Shown here: in pieces, positions 52,156 through 62,200 of the stretch | Numbering within the stretch: the first letter of the stretch is position 1 | Layout of the letters: each line of letters starts with the position of its first letter | Assembly (NCBI GenBank): GCA_021784595.1 | Contig: JAJYHT010000062.1 | Span: 179,507 to 243,506, forward strand | Direction: 5' to 3' | DNA length: 64,000 nucleotides | Source of the DNA: Bacillota bacterium | GTDB lineage: Bacteria; Bacillota; Sulfobacillia; Sulfobacillales; Sulfobacillaceae | Notes under the pieces: model-generated | The model's input: the letters and a program-made list of their open reading frames with translations, nothing else | The model's database searches: none | Told to the model about the DNA's origin: nothing | Position numbers and translations under genes: made by a program

Positions 52156-52416
52156 ATGCGTTTTACGGAGTTGGCATCTAAAGAAATTATCAATCTTAGT
52201 ACCGGCGGGCGGTTGGGGCCGTTGGGTGATACGGATTTAGTCATTAATGGCGAGACGGGACAAATTGAATCGATTATAGTGCCGGCTCGCGGGCGTCTTA
52301 GTCGACAAGCCGAGGAAACCATCATCCCTTGGAAGGCAATTCGCCGGGTAGGTCCTGAGGTGCTGATTGTCGATATGGATGAGGCTGGTCCACTGCGAAG
52401 AACTGGACGAAATTAA
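52156..52416 (+). CDS. ymxH: YlmC/YmxH family sporulation protein (PRC-barrel)
   Basis: 86 residues from ATG 52156 behind gaggggag. MRFTELASKEIINLSTGGRLG and the GQIESIIVPA strand fit the PRC-barrel YlmC/YmxH family. Position after ymxG and before dpaA is conserved in spore-formers. Function unknown; thought to act in sporulation. Confidence 0.88.
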   Translation: MRFTELASKEIINLSTGGRLGPLGDTDLVINGETGQIESIIVPARGRLSRQAEETIIPWKAIRRVGPEVLIVDMDEAGPLRRTGRN

Positions 52417-52423
52417 CGCGCGA

Positions 52424-52468
52424 CTTTTTATGCCAACGGTCCATACTAACCGAGTATGGCATAAAAGG
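52424..52468 (+). promoter_or_regulatory. Alternative hairpins at ribosome binding site
   Basis: A left arm CTTTTTATGCCA (52424-52435) can pair with TGGCATAAAAGG (52457-52468), reaching into the Shine-Dalgarno of the next gene. A competing CCATAC/GTATGG hairpin uses part of the same right arm. May control translation of the stress-type gene or end the ymxH transcript. Confidence 0.4.
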
Positions 52469-52478
52469 AGGCGATGAT

Positions 52479-52958
52479 ATGCAAAAAACAGTGGTGGGAG
52501 CTTTTCGCGATCATCATAACGCAGAAAAGGTGGTCGATGAGTTAAAACATCGAGGCGTGCCCGAAAAGGACATTTCACTCGTGGCCCGTGATCACGGGCA
52601 TACTGAAGAAAGTCATCCCAATGGCCATGGCATGCACGACTTGTCGTCAGGAATTGGGTGGGGCGGCACGATTGGGGGCGTCACGGGACTTTTGGCTGGT
52701 GTTGGGGCACTGGCCATTCCGGGTATTGGGCCCATTGTGGCCGCGGGCCCGCTAGCGGCTACTTTGACCGGGGCTGCTGCTGGCGGCATTGCCGGCGGAT
52801 TGATGGACTATGGTATACCGCGTCGGGAAAGTCACGAGTATGAAGAGCGTTTAAAGCAAGGTGATGTCCTTCTCATGGTGCGATCAGACGCTAATGAGGT
52901 GGACAAAGCCAAACACTTGTTTGAGGAGCATGGAGCGTCTGATATTCACGTAAACTGA
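52479..52958 (+). CDS. General-stress-type protein with glycine-zipper region
   Basis: 159 residues. N-terminal YflT-like module (VVGAFRDHHNAEKVVDELKHRG, given in part), a His-rich linker (ARDHGHTEESHPNGHGMHD), a Gly/Ala-rich hydrophobic segment (about 60-108, with repeated GxxxG) that may span or associate with membranes, and a C-terminal module with YEERLKQGDVLLMVRSD. Similar proteins are induced by general stress in Bacillales. ATG behind aaaggaggc. Ends at a strong terminator. Confidence 0.72.
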   Translation: MQKTVVGAFRDHHNAEKVVDELKHRGVPEKDISLVARDHGHTEESHPNGHGMHDLSSGIGWGGTIGGVTGLLAGVGALAIPGIGPIVAAGPLAATLTGAAAGGIAGGLMDYGIPRRESHEYEERLKQGDVLLMVRSDANEVDKAKHLFEEHGASDIHVN

Positions 52959-52966
52959 CGGATGGC

Positions 52967-53003
52967 CAACCGAGAACTAGCCTACACTAGTTCTCGGTTG
53001 TTT
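52967..53003 (+). terminator. Rho-independent terminator
   Basis: CAACCGAGAACTAG pairs perfectly (14 bp) with CTAGTTCTCGGTTG around a six-base loop, followed by TTT. It separates the stress-type gene from the pseudogene. Confidence 0.85.
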
Positions 53004-53033
53004 GTGCGCCCGGTAGCTAGGAGGCGAGAATCA

Positions 53034-53758
53034 ATGCAGTCTCGCAACGGGTCAGGCTCTCCCACCGTACGTTTTTGCACAAATCGAGCAGGATATTCAG
53101 CAATTGCGGATGCAAGGGCACACGGTTTATGATGTAGGCATCTTAGATCTGGAGATATGGATTACGGTCGGAGCCAAAAGAGGCTCTTATCCATACGGCT
53201 TTGGCCGCGACGGAGCCATTCCTGATTCAGGCTATCTCCCATATCGTGTTTGTTCAGCAGTGCTGGGCGTTGAGGGTGGACTATTTTGTCCAATTACCCT
53301 GTGTCGAAGTGGTTTTCGAAGGCGCGGATTGTTCCATATGGAATTTTTCGGGTGCTAAAGAGGTAGCTGTCGAGCGGGTTGCTTTTTCAAAAACGTATAG
53401 CATGCAATCTTCCCATTCAATATGCCGGAATATTGGTTTTAAGGAAGATATCGATCCGTCTACGGCGCGATCTAACCTATCTTAGATTGCAAGAAATGGG
53501 ATGGCCGTGGTCTTTCCGCCAGCCAGCGTGTACTTCTGGATACCAACGCCAGATGACAGGTCGGGAACACAATCTGCTAAAAAACTGCTGCACAGGGCTT
53601 GTGTTGCTGTCACGCCGTGAATTGCGTTAGGGCCCAATAGCGAAAATTTTGTTCGGTGCCCGTTATACAACCGATTTCGGGGTTCTTGCAAGCGCTCTAG
53701 GTGTGGCGCGAGACGATGCCAATCACCGGAGCGAATGGAACCCCCCTTCATCCTCTAA
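53034..53758 (+). pseudogene. Decayed LL-diaminopimelate aminotransferase-like gene
   Basis: No intact frame, but pieces of one class I/II aminotransferase appear in order across three frames. Near 53060: LPPYVFAQIEQDIQQLR and VYDVGI. Near 53180: VGAKRG then IPDSGYLPYRV. Near 53300-53405: VEVVFEGADCSIWNFSGAKE and ERVAFSKTYSM, where Lys (about 53390) is the PLP lysine. Near 53484: RLQEMGWP, a frameshift, then VYFWIPTPDDRSGTQSAKKLL and VAVTP, an in-frame TGA (53618) where the family has Gly, then GPNSENFVR and YNRFRGSC. At about 725 bases it is much shorter than the roughly 1170 expected, so internal deletions have also occurred. A good Shine-Dalgarno and ATG survive. The family makes LL-DAP from tetrahydrodipicolinate; plain aspartate aminotransferase is the alternative. 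Confidence 0.85.
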
Positions 53759-53817
53759 CGTATATTGAACGGAAACTACATCAATTCGATATACGGGTAT
53801 TTGGAGGAGGAACCTTC

Positions 53818-54687
53818 ATGGGTCGCCGCGTAGTGGTCGCGGGTGGAGACGCTCGTGACGCCTGGTTATGCCGATTTCTGATAGATCAACAATATGAGGT
53901 GCAATCTTGGGGCATGACGGTGGCCGGGGTGGAGCTGTTTGACCCCGAACGTTCAGGTCCCGAATTGCTAATTGGACCTATGACGGGAATAAGTTCTGGT
54001 GGTCGCATGCAGACATTGCAAGGCTCTCTGACCGTATCGCAGCGTCTGTTAGAGCGAATGCATCCCGGGGCACTCTTGGCCGCCGGACTTATCGCCCCCG
54101 ATGTCAAACAATGGGCCAGCAACCTAGGCGTGGTCACGGTGGAATATCGCATGCAGCCCACGTTTATGTGGCTTAATGCCGTGCCGACCGCTGAGGGAGC
54201 GTTACGGGCGGCGCTAGGCCGATCTGGATTTACGGTTTATCATCGACCATTTGCGGTGTTGGGTTTTGGCCGGGTCGGCTCAGTACTGGCCCTGCGGTTA
54301 CAAAGTTATGGCGCTCATGTGGAAATTTTCGAGCGTTCTATGGAGCGTCGTGCCATGGCGTCGGCCTACGGGTTTATGGTGCATCCCTTGGAGCCGCGGT
54401 GGTGCCCCCCAGTGGATGGAGTGTTCAACACGATTCCCCATCCCGTGCTCACGGAGGAATGGTTCGAGTTATTGGATGCGGCGTGGTTTATCGACCTGGC
54501 GTCAAAACCGGGTGGGCTGGCTTTTGATTTGTCAAATACAGAACATGGCACTAGGTACGAATCTATCTTGGGCATTCCTGGCCAAGTGGCGCCTCGCAGG
54601 GCAGCCGAAATCATTTGGGAGACCTTGAGCGTTGCGATTGCTGAACATCGTTTGGGTTCAAGTGTGATGGAAAGGAGAAGTTTATGA
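53818..54687 (+). CDS. dpaA: Dipicolinate synthase subunit A
   Basis: 289 residues from ATG 53818 behind ggaggaacc. N-terminal RVVVAGGDARDAWLCRFL and the central Rossmann motif VLGFGRVGSVLALRL (about 180-194) are those of SpoVFA. With DpaB it oxidises dihydrodipicolinate to dipicolinic acid in the mother cell; Ca-DPA fills the spore core. Start overlaps nothing; ATG of dpaB overlaps its stop. A mother-cell sigma-K promoter would be expected but I could not identify one confidently. Confidence 0.95.
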   Translation: MGRRVVVAGGDARDAWLCRFLIDQQYEVQSWGMTVAGVELFDPERSGPELLIGPMTGISSGGRMQTLQGSLTVSQRLLERMHPGALLAAGLIAPDVKQWASNLGVVTVEYRMQPTFMWLNAVPTAEGALRAALGRSGFTVYHRPFAVLGFGRVGSVLALRLQSYGAHVEIFERSMERRAMASAYGFMVHPLEPRWCPPVDGVFNTIPHPVLTEEWFELLDAAWFIDLASKPGGLAFDLSNTEHGTRYESILGIPGQVAPRRAAEIIWETLSVAIAEHRLGSSVMERRSL

Positions 54688-55283
54688 CACAGCCCTTGTT
54701 GGGAGTGCGCATTGGTTTGGCAATGGCAGCATCCCATTGCAATTTGTACCGCGCCGTCGCTACAATAAGAGAATTGGTAGGGGCAGGTGCCGAAGTGACG
54801 CCGATTGTCTCGCCGAGCATTTTGCATGTGGCGACACGATTCGGCACGCCGGATTATTGGCGGGAGCAAATTCAATCGGCGACGCCTCATGAGATACTAA
54901 CATCCATACCGGAGGTGGAGCCAAGCGGGCCCAAGCATTGGTTTGATGTGGTGGCGGTTGTGCCCTGTACCGGCAATACATTGGCCAAGATTGCCAATGC
55001 GATCAATGATTCTCCGGTGACCATGGCGGTTAAGGCTCAACTGCGTAATGGGCGCCCGGTGGTTTTAGGGATTACGTCAAACGACTTATTAGGACTAAAT
55101 GCGACGAATTTAGGCCGGCTCTTAATTGCCCGGAACCTTTATTTCATCCCCTTTGGCCAAGACGATCCCCAAAACAAGCCGAGATCCTTGGATGCTCATT
55201 TGGAGTTGATAGTTCCAACTATCGAACAAGCCATGAAAACCCAACAGATTCAACCGATCTTGGTGCCGTGGCAAGGATCCTAA
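54684..55283 (+). CDS. dpaB: Dipicolinate synthase subunit B
   Basis: 199 residues, a flavoprotein-like fold (UbiX/Dfp superfamily): GVRIGLAMAASHCNLYRAV at the start, VTPIVSPS, VVAVVPCTGNTLAKIANAI and GITSNDLLGLNATNLG. Partner of DpaA; ATG overlaps the dpaA stop (ATGA). Confidence 0.95.
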   Translation: MTQPLLGVRIGLAMAASHCNLYRAVATIRELVGAGAEVTPIVSPSILHVATRFGTPDYWREQIQSATPHEILTSIPEVEPSGPKHWFDVVAVVPCTGNTLAKIANAINDSPVTMAVKAQLRNGRPVVLGITSNDLLGLNATNLGRLLIARNLYFIPFGQDDPQNKPRSLDAHLELIVPTIEQAMKTQQIQPILVPWQGS

Positions 55284-55310
55284 ATTACATCAATGAGGAG
55301 TGAGCAACAG

Positions 55311-56309
55311 GTGAAAAACATTCGGGTTGCGATATTAGGGGCTACTGGTTTGGTGGGTCAAAAAATTCTAGAGGTTCTTGTCGACCGTGCGACGCCGATT
55401 ACTGATTTGGTGCCCCTGGCTACAGATGGTCAGGGCAGACAAATCACGTTTGGCGGCCGGACAATTCCGGTGGAACCTGTGGAGGGAATGGACTGGAATC
55501 GCGTCGATATCGCGTTCTTTGCCGCCTCAAATGATGCCAGTGCTCGGTATGCGCCGTTGGCTACCAAAGCTGGTGTCACAGTGGTGGATAAGTCCAGCTT
55601 TTTCCGGATGGACCCTGAAGTGCCTCTTGTCGTTCCCGAAGTGAATCCTTCATCCATAGGCGATAGCCTCTTAATTGCCAGTCCAAACTGCTCCACCATT
55701 CAAATGGTGGTAGCCTTGAATCCGATTCGCTTAAGGTATGGATTGAGAAAAGTCCTGGTATCCACCTATCAGGCGGTGTCGGGTACAGGTCGAGAAGCGA
55801 TGGCCACGCTGCGCCGCGAAAGTGAAGAGTACTTGGCCGGTAGTCAGCCCGAACCGTCGACGTATCCGTCGCTGATTGGTTTTAACGTGTTGCCATTTTG
55901 TGACCGGTTTGGTGAAATGGACTACACTGGAGAAGAGTGGAAGCTTACACGGGAAACGCAAAAAATCTTTTCACAAGCTATCCCGGTTTCAGCCACCGCG
56001 GTGCGTGTGCCGGTTTTTGTAGGTCATGCCGAGGCAGTTTACGTGGAAACCGAGCAACCCTTTGAGGTATCGGATATTCGTGCCTTATTAAGCAATGCGC
56101 CGTCAGTCAAAGTGGTGGACGACCCCGCGCAAGGAGTGGTGCCGACGCCGTTGGCTAGCGCGGATCAGGATTTGGTGTTGGTGGGTCGAATCCGTCAAGA
56201 CCCATTTGAGCCTCGCGGTCTTCACCTGTTCGTGGTGGCAGATAACCTAAGAAAAGGCGCTGCCACCAACGCAGTTCAAATTATCGAGTCCCTCAATAGT
56301 CGATTTTAG
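55311..56309 (+). CDS. asd: Aspartate-semialdehyde dehydrogenase
   Basis: 332 residues from GTG 55311 behind gaggag (the ATG at 55293 overlaps that ribosome binding site). NADP loop GATGLVGQK at 9-17, active-site Cys in SPNCSTIQM near 128, YQAVSGTG near 155, and the HAEAVYVE block with catalytic His near 242. Reduces aspartyl phosphate to the semialdehyde, shared precursor of lysine, DAP, dipicolinate, threonine and methionine. Confidence 0.97.
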   Translation: MKNIRVAILGATGLVGQKILEVLVDRATPITDLVPLATDGQGRQITFGGRTIPVEPVEGMDWNRVDIAFFAASNDASARYAPLATKAGVTVVDKSSFFRMDPEVPLVVPEVNPSSIGDSLLIASPNCSTIQMVVALNPIRLRYGLRKVLVSTYQAVSGTGREAMATLRRESEEYLAGSQPEPSTYPSLIGFNVLPFCDRFGEMDYTGEEWKLTRETQKIFSQAIPVSATAVRVPVFVGHAEAVYVETEQPFEVSDIRALLSNAPSVKVVDDPAQGVVPTPLASADQDLVLVGRIRQDPFEPRGLHLFVVADNLRKGAATNAVQIIESLNSRF

Positions 56310-56331
56310 GCATGTTCTCAGGAGGCAACGG

Positions 56332-57567
56332 ATGCGAGTCGTGGTGCAGAAATTTGGGGGGACTTCAGTCCGTGATGTTAAGGCACGGGAACGTGTCGCG
56401 GACTGGGTGCTGGATAGTGTCAGCCGCGGACTGGCTCCGGTGGTAGTGGTGTCGGCAATGGGTCGCGCCGGGGATCCGTACGCCACCGACAGTTTGTTGG
56501 AGCTTATCAACAATTTCCCACAAGCACCAGGAGAGGAACGCGATTTGCTGATGATGTGCGGGGAGATCATCAGCGCGACAGTCGTGGCTGGTCATCTGCG
56601 TGAGCGAGGACTGAAACCACGGGTGTTTTTGGGCGGGGATGCGGGAATTGTTACCGATGATACGTTTGGGGACGCACAAATTCTAGAGGTGGATCCCAGG
56701 CCGTTGCAAGAAGCCTTGCAACAAACCTGGATTCCGGTGGTAGCCGGGTTTCAGGGGAAAACCAAACAGGGCCAAGGGACTACATTGGGACGAGGTGGTA
56801 GTGATACCACGGCGGTGGCTATCGGCGCCGCGTTAAATGCGGAGGTGGTCGAAATTTTTACCGATGTGGATGGCATCAAAACGGCTGACCCGCGAATTGT
56901 GCCTGATGCACGCACCATTACCCACTTGGATTATGATGAGGTCTTCCAGTTGGCCAATTTGGGCGCGCGGGTGGTGCATCCGCGGGCGGTAGAAATCGCT
57001 CGCCAATTTTCGGTGCCGCTTCGGGTCCGGTCCACGTTTTCCCAAGAGCTGGGTACTTTGGTGGTGGGAGGACGCCGTACGATGGACCCATGGGCTCACC
57101 GAGATCCCGATCACGCGGTCACGGGCATTACTCAATCGGAGAACCTAGTGCAGTTTGTGGTGAATCAAGACTCGGACGCCGCGGACAATTGGTCGTATCG
57201 ACTGTTTTCGGCGTTGGGCGACAATGGGGTTTCGGTCGATCTGATTAATTTGTTCCCGGATCGAGTATATTTTTGCGTACCCAAATCCATGGCGCCACAC
57301 GCCTTAGAAACCCTGGAAAAATTGTCTTTTAGTTATGACACATTTTCTGATCGGGCCAAAGTGTCTATCGTCGGATCGGCTATTCAGGGATTGCCAGGCG
57401 TTGTGGGGCGCGTGATGTCCGCCCTCACCCAACATCACATTACCGTGTTGCAATCGGCAGACTCTCATTCCACCATTACCCTATTATTGTATAGAAGTCA
57501 GATGGAAATGGCAGTGGCCGCATTGCATCATCAATTTGGACTTGCCGAGCAAGAGCCGCCATCATAA
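56332..57567 (+). CDS. dapG: Aspartate kinase
   Basis: 411 residues. VVQKFGGTSV at 3-12, GRGGSDTTAVAIGAAL near 162, FTDVDGIKTADPR near 185, then two ACT domains (about 268-400) for feedback control. First step of the aspartate pathway. In Bacillus the dpaA-dpaB-asd-dapG operon continues with dapA; here no dapA follows. ATG behind caggaggc. Confidence 0.96.
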   Translation: MRVVVQKFGGTSVRDVKARERVADWVLDSVSRGLAPVVVVSAMGRAGDPYATDSLLELINNFPQAPGEERDLLMMCGEIISATVVAGHLRERGLKPRVFLGGDAGIVTDDTFGDAQILEVDPRPLQEALQQTWIPVVAGFQGKTKQGQGTTLGRGGSDTTAVAIGAALNAEVVEIFTDVDGIKTADPRIVPDARTITHLDYDEVFQLANLGARVVHPRAVEIARQFSVPLRVRSTFSQELGTLVVGGRRTMDPWAHRDPDHAVTGITQSENLVQFVVNQDSDAADNWSYRLFSALGDNGVSVDLINLFPDRVYFCVPKSMAPHALETLEKLSFSYDTFSDRAKVSIVGSAIQGLPGVVGRVMSALTQHHITVLQSADSHSTITLLLYRSQMEMAVAALHHQFGLAEQEPPS

Positions 57568-58011
57568 GGTTACGGGCTTTGGTGCAAGCTCCCTTGCTCG
57601 GTTCCTAACGCGTCAGCACCCGTATGATCCCTTATCTTGTGCGCACGGTAGAGGTCCAGCATCGCAGTGTTTGCGGCATCACTTGGTCCTTGATTTGCGG
57701 TTATGCGAAGGTGGGCACGCGGCCGACGGATTCGGGCTGCCTTTTGGCGACGCCTAAGACCGGCACTATTACGCGAATGATCTCGTAATACTCAGGTGTT
57801 CCTCTCACCCTGCAGGCTTGCATGGATTGTCTAGCCAAGAACCATTTAGATAACTAGACCTATTATGAGCCCAATCCATATTTCATGGGTTGGGCGCGGG
57901 GGTTACGTGCCACATGCCGACCAGGAATTCGGTCGCGATCCATGTACTCGAACTTGTGGTTGTCAGGTTATGCAATAATTGTCGGTGCTCCAATGCGAAG
58001 CCTCTTTTTTC
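57568..58011. other. Gene-poor region with two hairpins
   Basis: 444 bases with no credible gene. The only short frames start inside dapG or lack a ribosome binding site. TATTACG (57767-57773) pairs with CGTAATA (57784-57790), and a 10-bp stem at 57870-57879/57885-57894 (one G-T pair) lies further on; the second may terminate the leftward MFS transcript or the dapG transcript. dapA would be expected here by synteny, but no remnant of it could be recognised. Confidence 0.5.
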
Positions 58012-59253
58012 TTACGGGCATCCGGTCTGCACGCGGTCGGATTTGGTGAGCCATACAGCGGCGGCGGCGAGTAAAGCTAATGTCCCGGCGGCGATAAACA
58101 AGGATGGGTATCCCCAATGGTTCATCAAAAAGCCGATGGCAGGCTGGCAGACGAAGTTACCTAATCCCGAACCGAGGAGCCAAAGGCCAGTGAAGGCGCC
58201 CACGTTGGTTGATGTGGTTAAAGTGGTCAGCCACGGGTACCCATTAATATTCACAAAGGCCCAGAAAATTCCCGCCGTCATGGCCAAGAGCCGGATCGGC
58301 CAGATGGAGGTGAAGAATCCGATGCCGACAAAGGCTAATCCAAGACCTATGGTTCCTACCAAGACCAGCCCTCGTCGGGAGAACCGTTTGGCTAAAAAGC
58401 CGCTGGGCATGGCAAAGATTAGGTAGGCAAGGGCAAATAAGCCAATCGTAATGACGGCGACTGAAGAGGCCAGATGCAGGTGATAAACACCGTAGGTGAC
58501 AAAGAAAGTTTCTACGGAGCTTTCACCACCGGACCAAAAGAAAACGGCAATTAATAGCCAAAGGGCAGTTTTATCGGCTCTGTGTGCGATGTTGCCAGCT
58601 GCTTGCCATAAGTGGCGAAGTCCAACGGATTTACTGAGGGGGACATTTTGTGGTTCTTTTAATTTCCGGTACATGACGATAGGGATGATGAAAAATAAGA
58701 TGCCGACCAGCAAAAACGGGACTTGGCGCCCTAGGTGAAACAGTAGTGGTCCGATGAAAAATGCGAGCAGAGCGGCTGTTCCCGCCATCGCGTTAATAAT
58801 GCCGTTGGCTTGACTGCGGTTGGCTTCGGGCGTCACGTCAGGCATCAAGGCCACTGTGGGGGCGTAGAAAATGTTGGACGTCAAGGCATAAACCAGGTCG
58901 ATGACGATGAGAAAAGCCGTGCCAATTTGCCAGGGAAACGCGATGAACAACAAGCCAGTAATCGGCATGCCAATCAAAATATAGGGCATGCGACGGCCAA
59001 AGCGGTTGCGGGTGCGGTCCGACCGAGCAGAAAAGTACATATTGAGAATAACCCCGGCCAGGGTCCGAATAGAGACAATGAGGCCGATCAATGCGACATT
59101 GGGGATGTAATGCCGAATAAACAGAGGAACATAACTGTTGTAAATGCCGGCTGCCAATGAGATGCCAAACATGCTCAGTCCCAAGATAAATGACGTACCA
59201 TAGACAGATGGCGGTGGCGAACCCGTTTTGGCTGTTCCGGCATTAGAGGCCAT
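58012..59253 (-). CDS. MFS/GPH-type sugar transporter
   Basis: 413 residues from ATG 59253 (behind aggggag; the ATG at 59259 is too close to it). Twelve hydrophobic helices; the loop SARSDRTRNRFGRRMPYILIG-type motif (shown in part) is the one of GPH cation symporters and SLC45-like carriers. Likely imports a glycoside or its breakdown products for the mannosidase gene, which it overlaps by 11 bases. Confidence 0.87.
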   Translation of the reverse strand: MASNAGTAKTGSPPPSVYGTSFILGLSMFGISLAAGIYNSYVPLFIRHYIPNVALIGLIVSIRTLAGVILNMYFSARSDRTRNRFGRRMPYILIGMPITGLLFIAFPWQIGTAFLIVIDLVYALTSNIFYAPTVALMPDVTPEANRSQANGIINAMAGTAALLAFFIGPLLFHLGRQVPFLLVGILFFIIPIVMYRKLKEPQNVPLSKSVGLRHLWQAAGNIAHRADKTALWLLIAVFFWSGGESSVETFFVTYGVYHLHLASSVAVITIGLFALAYLIFAMPSGFLAKRFSRRGLVLVGTIGLGLAFVGIGFFTSIWPIRLLAMTAGIFWAFVNINGYPWLTTLTTSTNVGAFTGLWLLGSGLGNFVCQPAIGFLMNHWGYPSLFIAAGTLALLAAAAVWLTKSDRVQTGCP

Positions 59254-62200
59254 GGGCATTCTCCCCTGGTTTGGTGGATGTTGTGATTTGCGCTCTTAAG
59301 GCCATAAACCCGCGTGAATTGATGTGCAGGCGTGTCGATTTACTTTCTAAGCCGAGGGGGTTGGCCTTTGGTCTTTCTGAAACTAAATCCACAGGGCATA
59401 CCGAAGATACTTGTTGGGGCCAGGAAACCCAGAAGTCCGTGCTATCTCCCCACATTTCTCCTAAATGCACAATGTAATCTCCGGACCCGTCTTCGGCGGG
59501 TTTAAAGGCTAATAAGGCAATGTTGTCCGGCAAATGGCCAAGAGGGATCATGGGAATTATATTTTTGGTGGCCCTGACTTCCATCCAGGGGGGATGTGAC
59601 AAGGCATGCGCCGCTTTCATAACACCGGCATCGGTCCAATGCTGATGATGGGGATGCCAGGCAAGGGTCAGGGGGGCCATTTCTTGGTCAGCGGAGGGAT
59701 CCGGGTACAGCGGGGTAGTCACCATGGTCACTCGAATTTCTCCGCCCGTCACGCTGTGGCCATAGCGGCCATCGTTTAATAATGCCAATCCCTGATGGGG
59801 TTCTGCCAAATCGACAAAACGGTGGGCTACCCACTCAAACTGTGCGCTATCTTCTGGGCCATGGGGAATGGTGGCGTGGCTTGTGGTTCCCCACATGGTT
59901 TCGGCGGTCGCCAGCGGAGCGTTGATGGTAGTCGGGATGCGATATTGTAGCGTTAAATGCCGGTCGCTTAATATGGCCGATATTTTCACCTGCAGGCGCC
60001 CGTGGCAACGATCAACGATAATATGTTCGGTTACCGTTGAATGCTCGATATGATGGCGCAGCCGGGCTACCAGTCGATATGGGTTGTCTTCTGTGACCAC
60101 TACTGGCTCATGCACCATGTCTGGGGAGCCTCGCCGATGGGGCTCTACCAACTCCCAAGCGTCAAACTGTTCTGGGTGTTGGAAAAAGGCCGCAACACCG
60201 GCGGTGTCGGCTAGCAATTCCCGACCTTGATGGTAAAATGACTGGATTCCTTGGGAGCTAATCGTCACCAGAAATTGGTTGGTGGCAACGGTCAAAGGGC
60301 CGGTGTTTTGCGTCTTGAGAAGTTTGCCTGCAGATAATGAGGGGCGGAACGGAATGGCGATCACTCCCAGCGGGGGTAGCAATGGCAGTGGAACCAGGTA
60401 TTGATTAGGATTTACCAAGTAACCTTGGTGCCACTCGCCGTCAAAAAATATTTCCGGGGCATACATCGACGAAATGACTACCAGTTGAGGTGGGGCCGCG
60501 AACCCGGACCGGTTGCCCACCACAAGGCTGACAGAAGGGTTTTTTATCTGGTCGAGGTCCAATGGGTTGGTTTGAGTGGGTTCCGGCGAGGGAAAAAAAG
60601 CGGTTACGGCTAAGTTTTCGACATTCTCGACCGTACGTTCTACGGAGTCCAGGTCCGCGTGGAAGTCCCGATAGACCGCAGCGATGGAAGATCCCGGTAT
60701 AATGTCGTGGAAGGAGTTCCGCAAGATGAGTTGCCAAGCCTGGCTGAGGTCGGTTGGGATACCGGACAGCAGGCCCCAGGCTTCTGCTGCCACGATCCGG
60801 TTGGGAATTTGTCGAAACCGGTACTTCACCGCACTTTGAGAGGTGAAGACGGCGCGATGGTACTGAAGATAGAGCTCGCCTTGGTAGATGGGCAAGCCGT
60901 GCGCGTCTTCTGGCTGTAAAATCAAGGTGTCGGGGTTGTCAAAACACAGCTCAGGGACCAAGGGGAGCCGGCGATAACGAGAGAGACGCTGTAACATGTC
61001 GTCGTCGGGTCCGCCTCCGCCATCACCGTGGCCGAGTGTGTACAGCACCGTGTGATGGCCGCCCGCACTAGACGCATATTGGTTCCATGCGGCCTTTAAA
61101 TCAGAGAGCGATCCTGTGCCATTGTAGCCATCAGGCGAGGAGCCGAAAATTTGCATTTGGATCCAAGAAGCGTCAGGCCCAACCCAACGAAAATGTTTAT
61201 AGGGGAACCGCGTAGTATCATTCCAGTTGATCTTGGTGGTCAACAAGAGCTGAATTCCCGCTTGGGCTAAGAGCGTGGGCAATCCCTCCGCAAATCCAAA
61301 GGTGTCGGGCAAAAAGGCAATTTGTGGACGTTGGCCGGTAATCTTTTCGAAGTACCGAAGTCCATACAGCAAGTGACGAAATATGGTTTCGGCCCCCACG
61401 AGTTGGGCATCTGATTCCACCCAAAAGGCTCCTAAGGGCACGACCCGGCCCTCTTTGGCTCGCATTTCCCAATCGTCATATTGGGCCGCGTCGTGTTTTT
61501 GCAGCCACTGCCACATTTCTGGTGACGACATGCCAAAACGCCATTCAGGAAACCGATCTAACAAATATCGTTGGCTGGCCACCGTCCGCGTAACCTTCAT
61601 AATAGTTTCTGATAGAGGCCATAGCCAAGCTAAATCAATATGGGCATGACCCAAGACCAGGAGCCTGCCATGTCCTGCGGGCGCTTTTTGGGGGAGCTCA
61701 TCATAGATGAGGGCAAGTTCGCGCCGTACTTGGCCAATGGATTGACTAAGACGGGAGTAGTCCACGAGGTAGAGGCCAGGAATTGTTTTTCCGGATTGTA
61801 AAGCGCGATACAATCCTTCCTCTTCGGCAGCGCGATGTTTGCGGTGCGCCCAATTCCGCTGGGCGCCCTCATCCGGGACCAGAGAGTAGAGTGGCAATAA
61901 GGCTTTATCCAATCGGCCTTGCAGCCAGGTGGCAAGTGACGCTGGGACGTCGTCTTGAGACAGCCATTCGGTTAGTGCCAACAAATCCCAATACGTGCGC
62001 TCGATTTCCCCATCAACCTTTTCCCAGCGTACCAGAGAAATTCCGGGACGATGCACGCGCATGCCCATCAGCCCAGTGGCCACTTGGTCCACTATCAAAC
62101 TGATTTCTTCTCCTACCATCATGTTGGGCTGAAATGAGTGGTGAAAAGGATTGATTCCATAGGTTGAGCGCCCATTAATGCGGACTAGGGCTTCTCCCTC

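Noticed and set aside
53104..53630. Three short open frames as intact small genes
   Set aside because: Each encodes a different piece of one aminotransferase family in order, so they are fragments of a single pseudogene.
57536..57757. 73-codon frame after dapG
   Set aside because: Starts inside dapG without a ribosome binding site and resembles nothing known, including dapA and RNase J.
57890..58426. 178-codon frame on the plus strand
   Set aside because: It is antisense to the transmembrane MFS gene, has no ribosome binding site and no family features.
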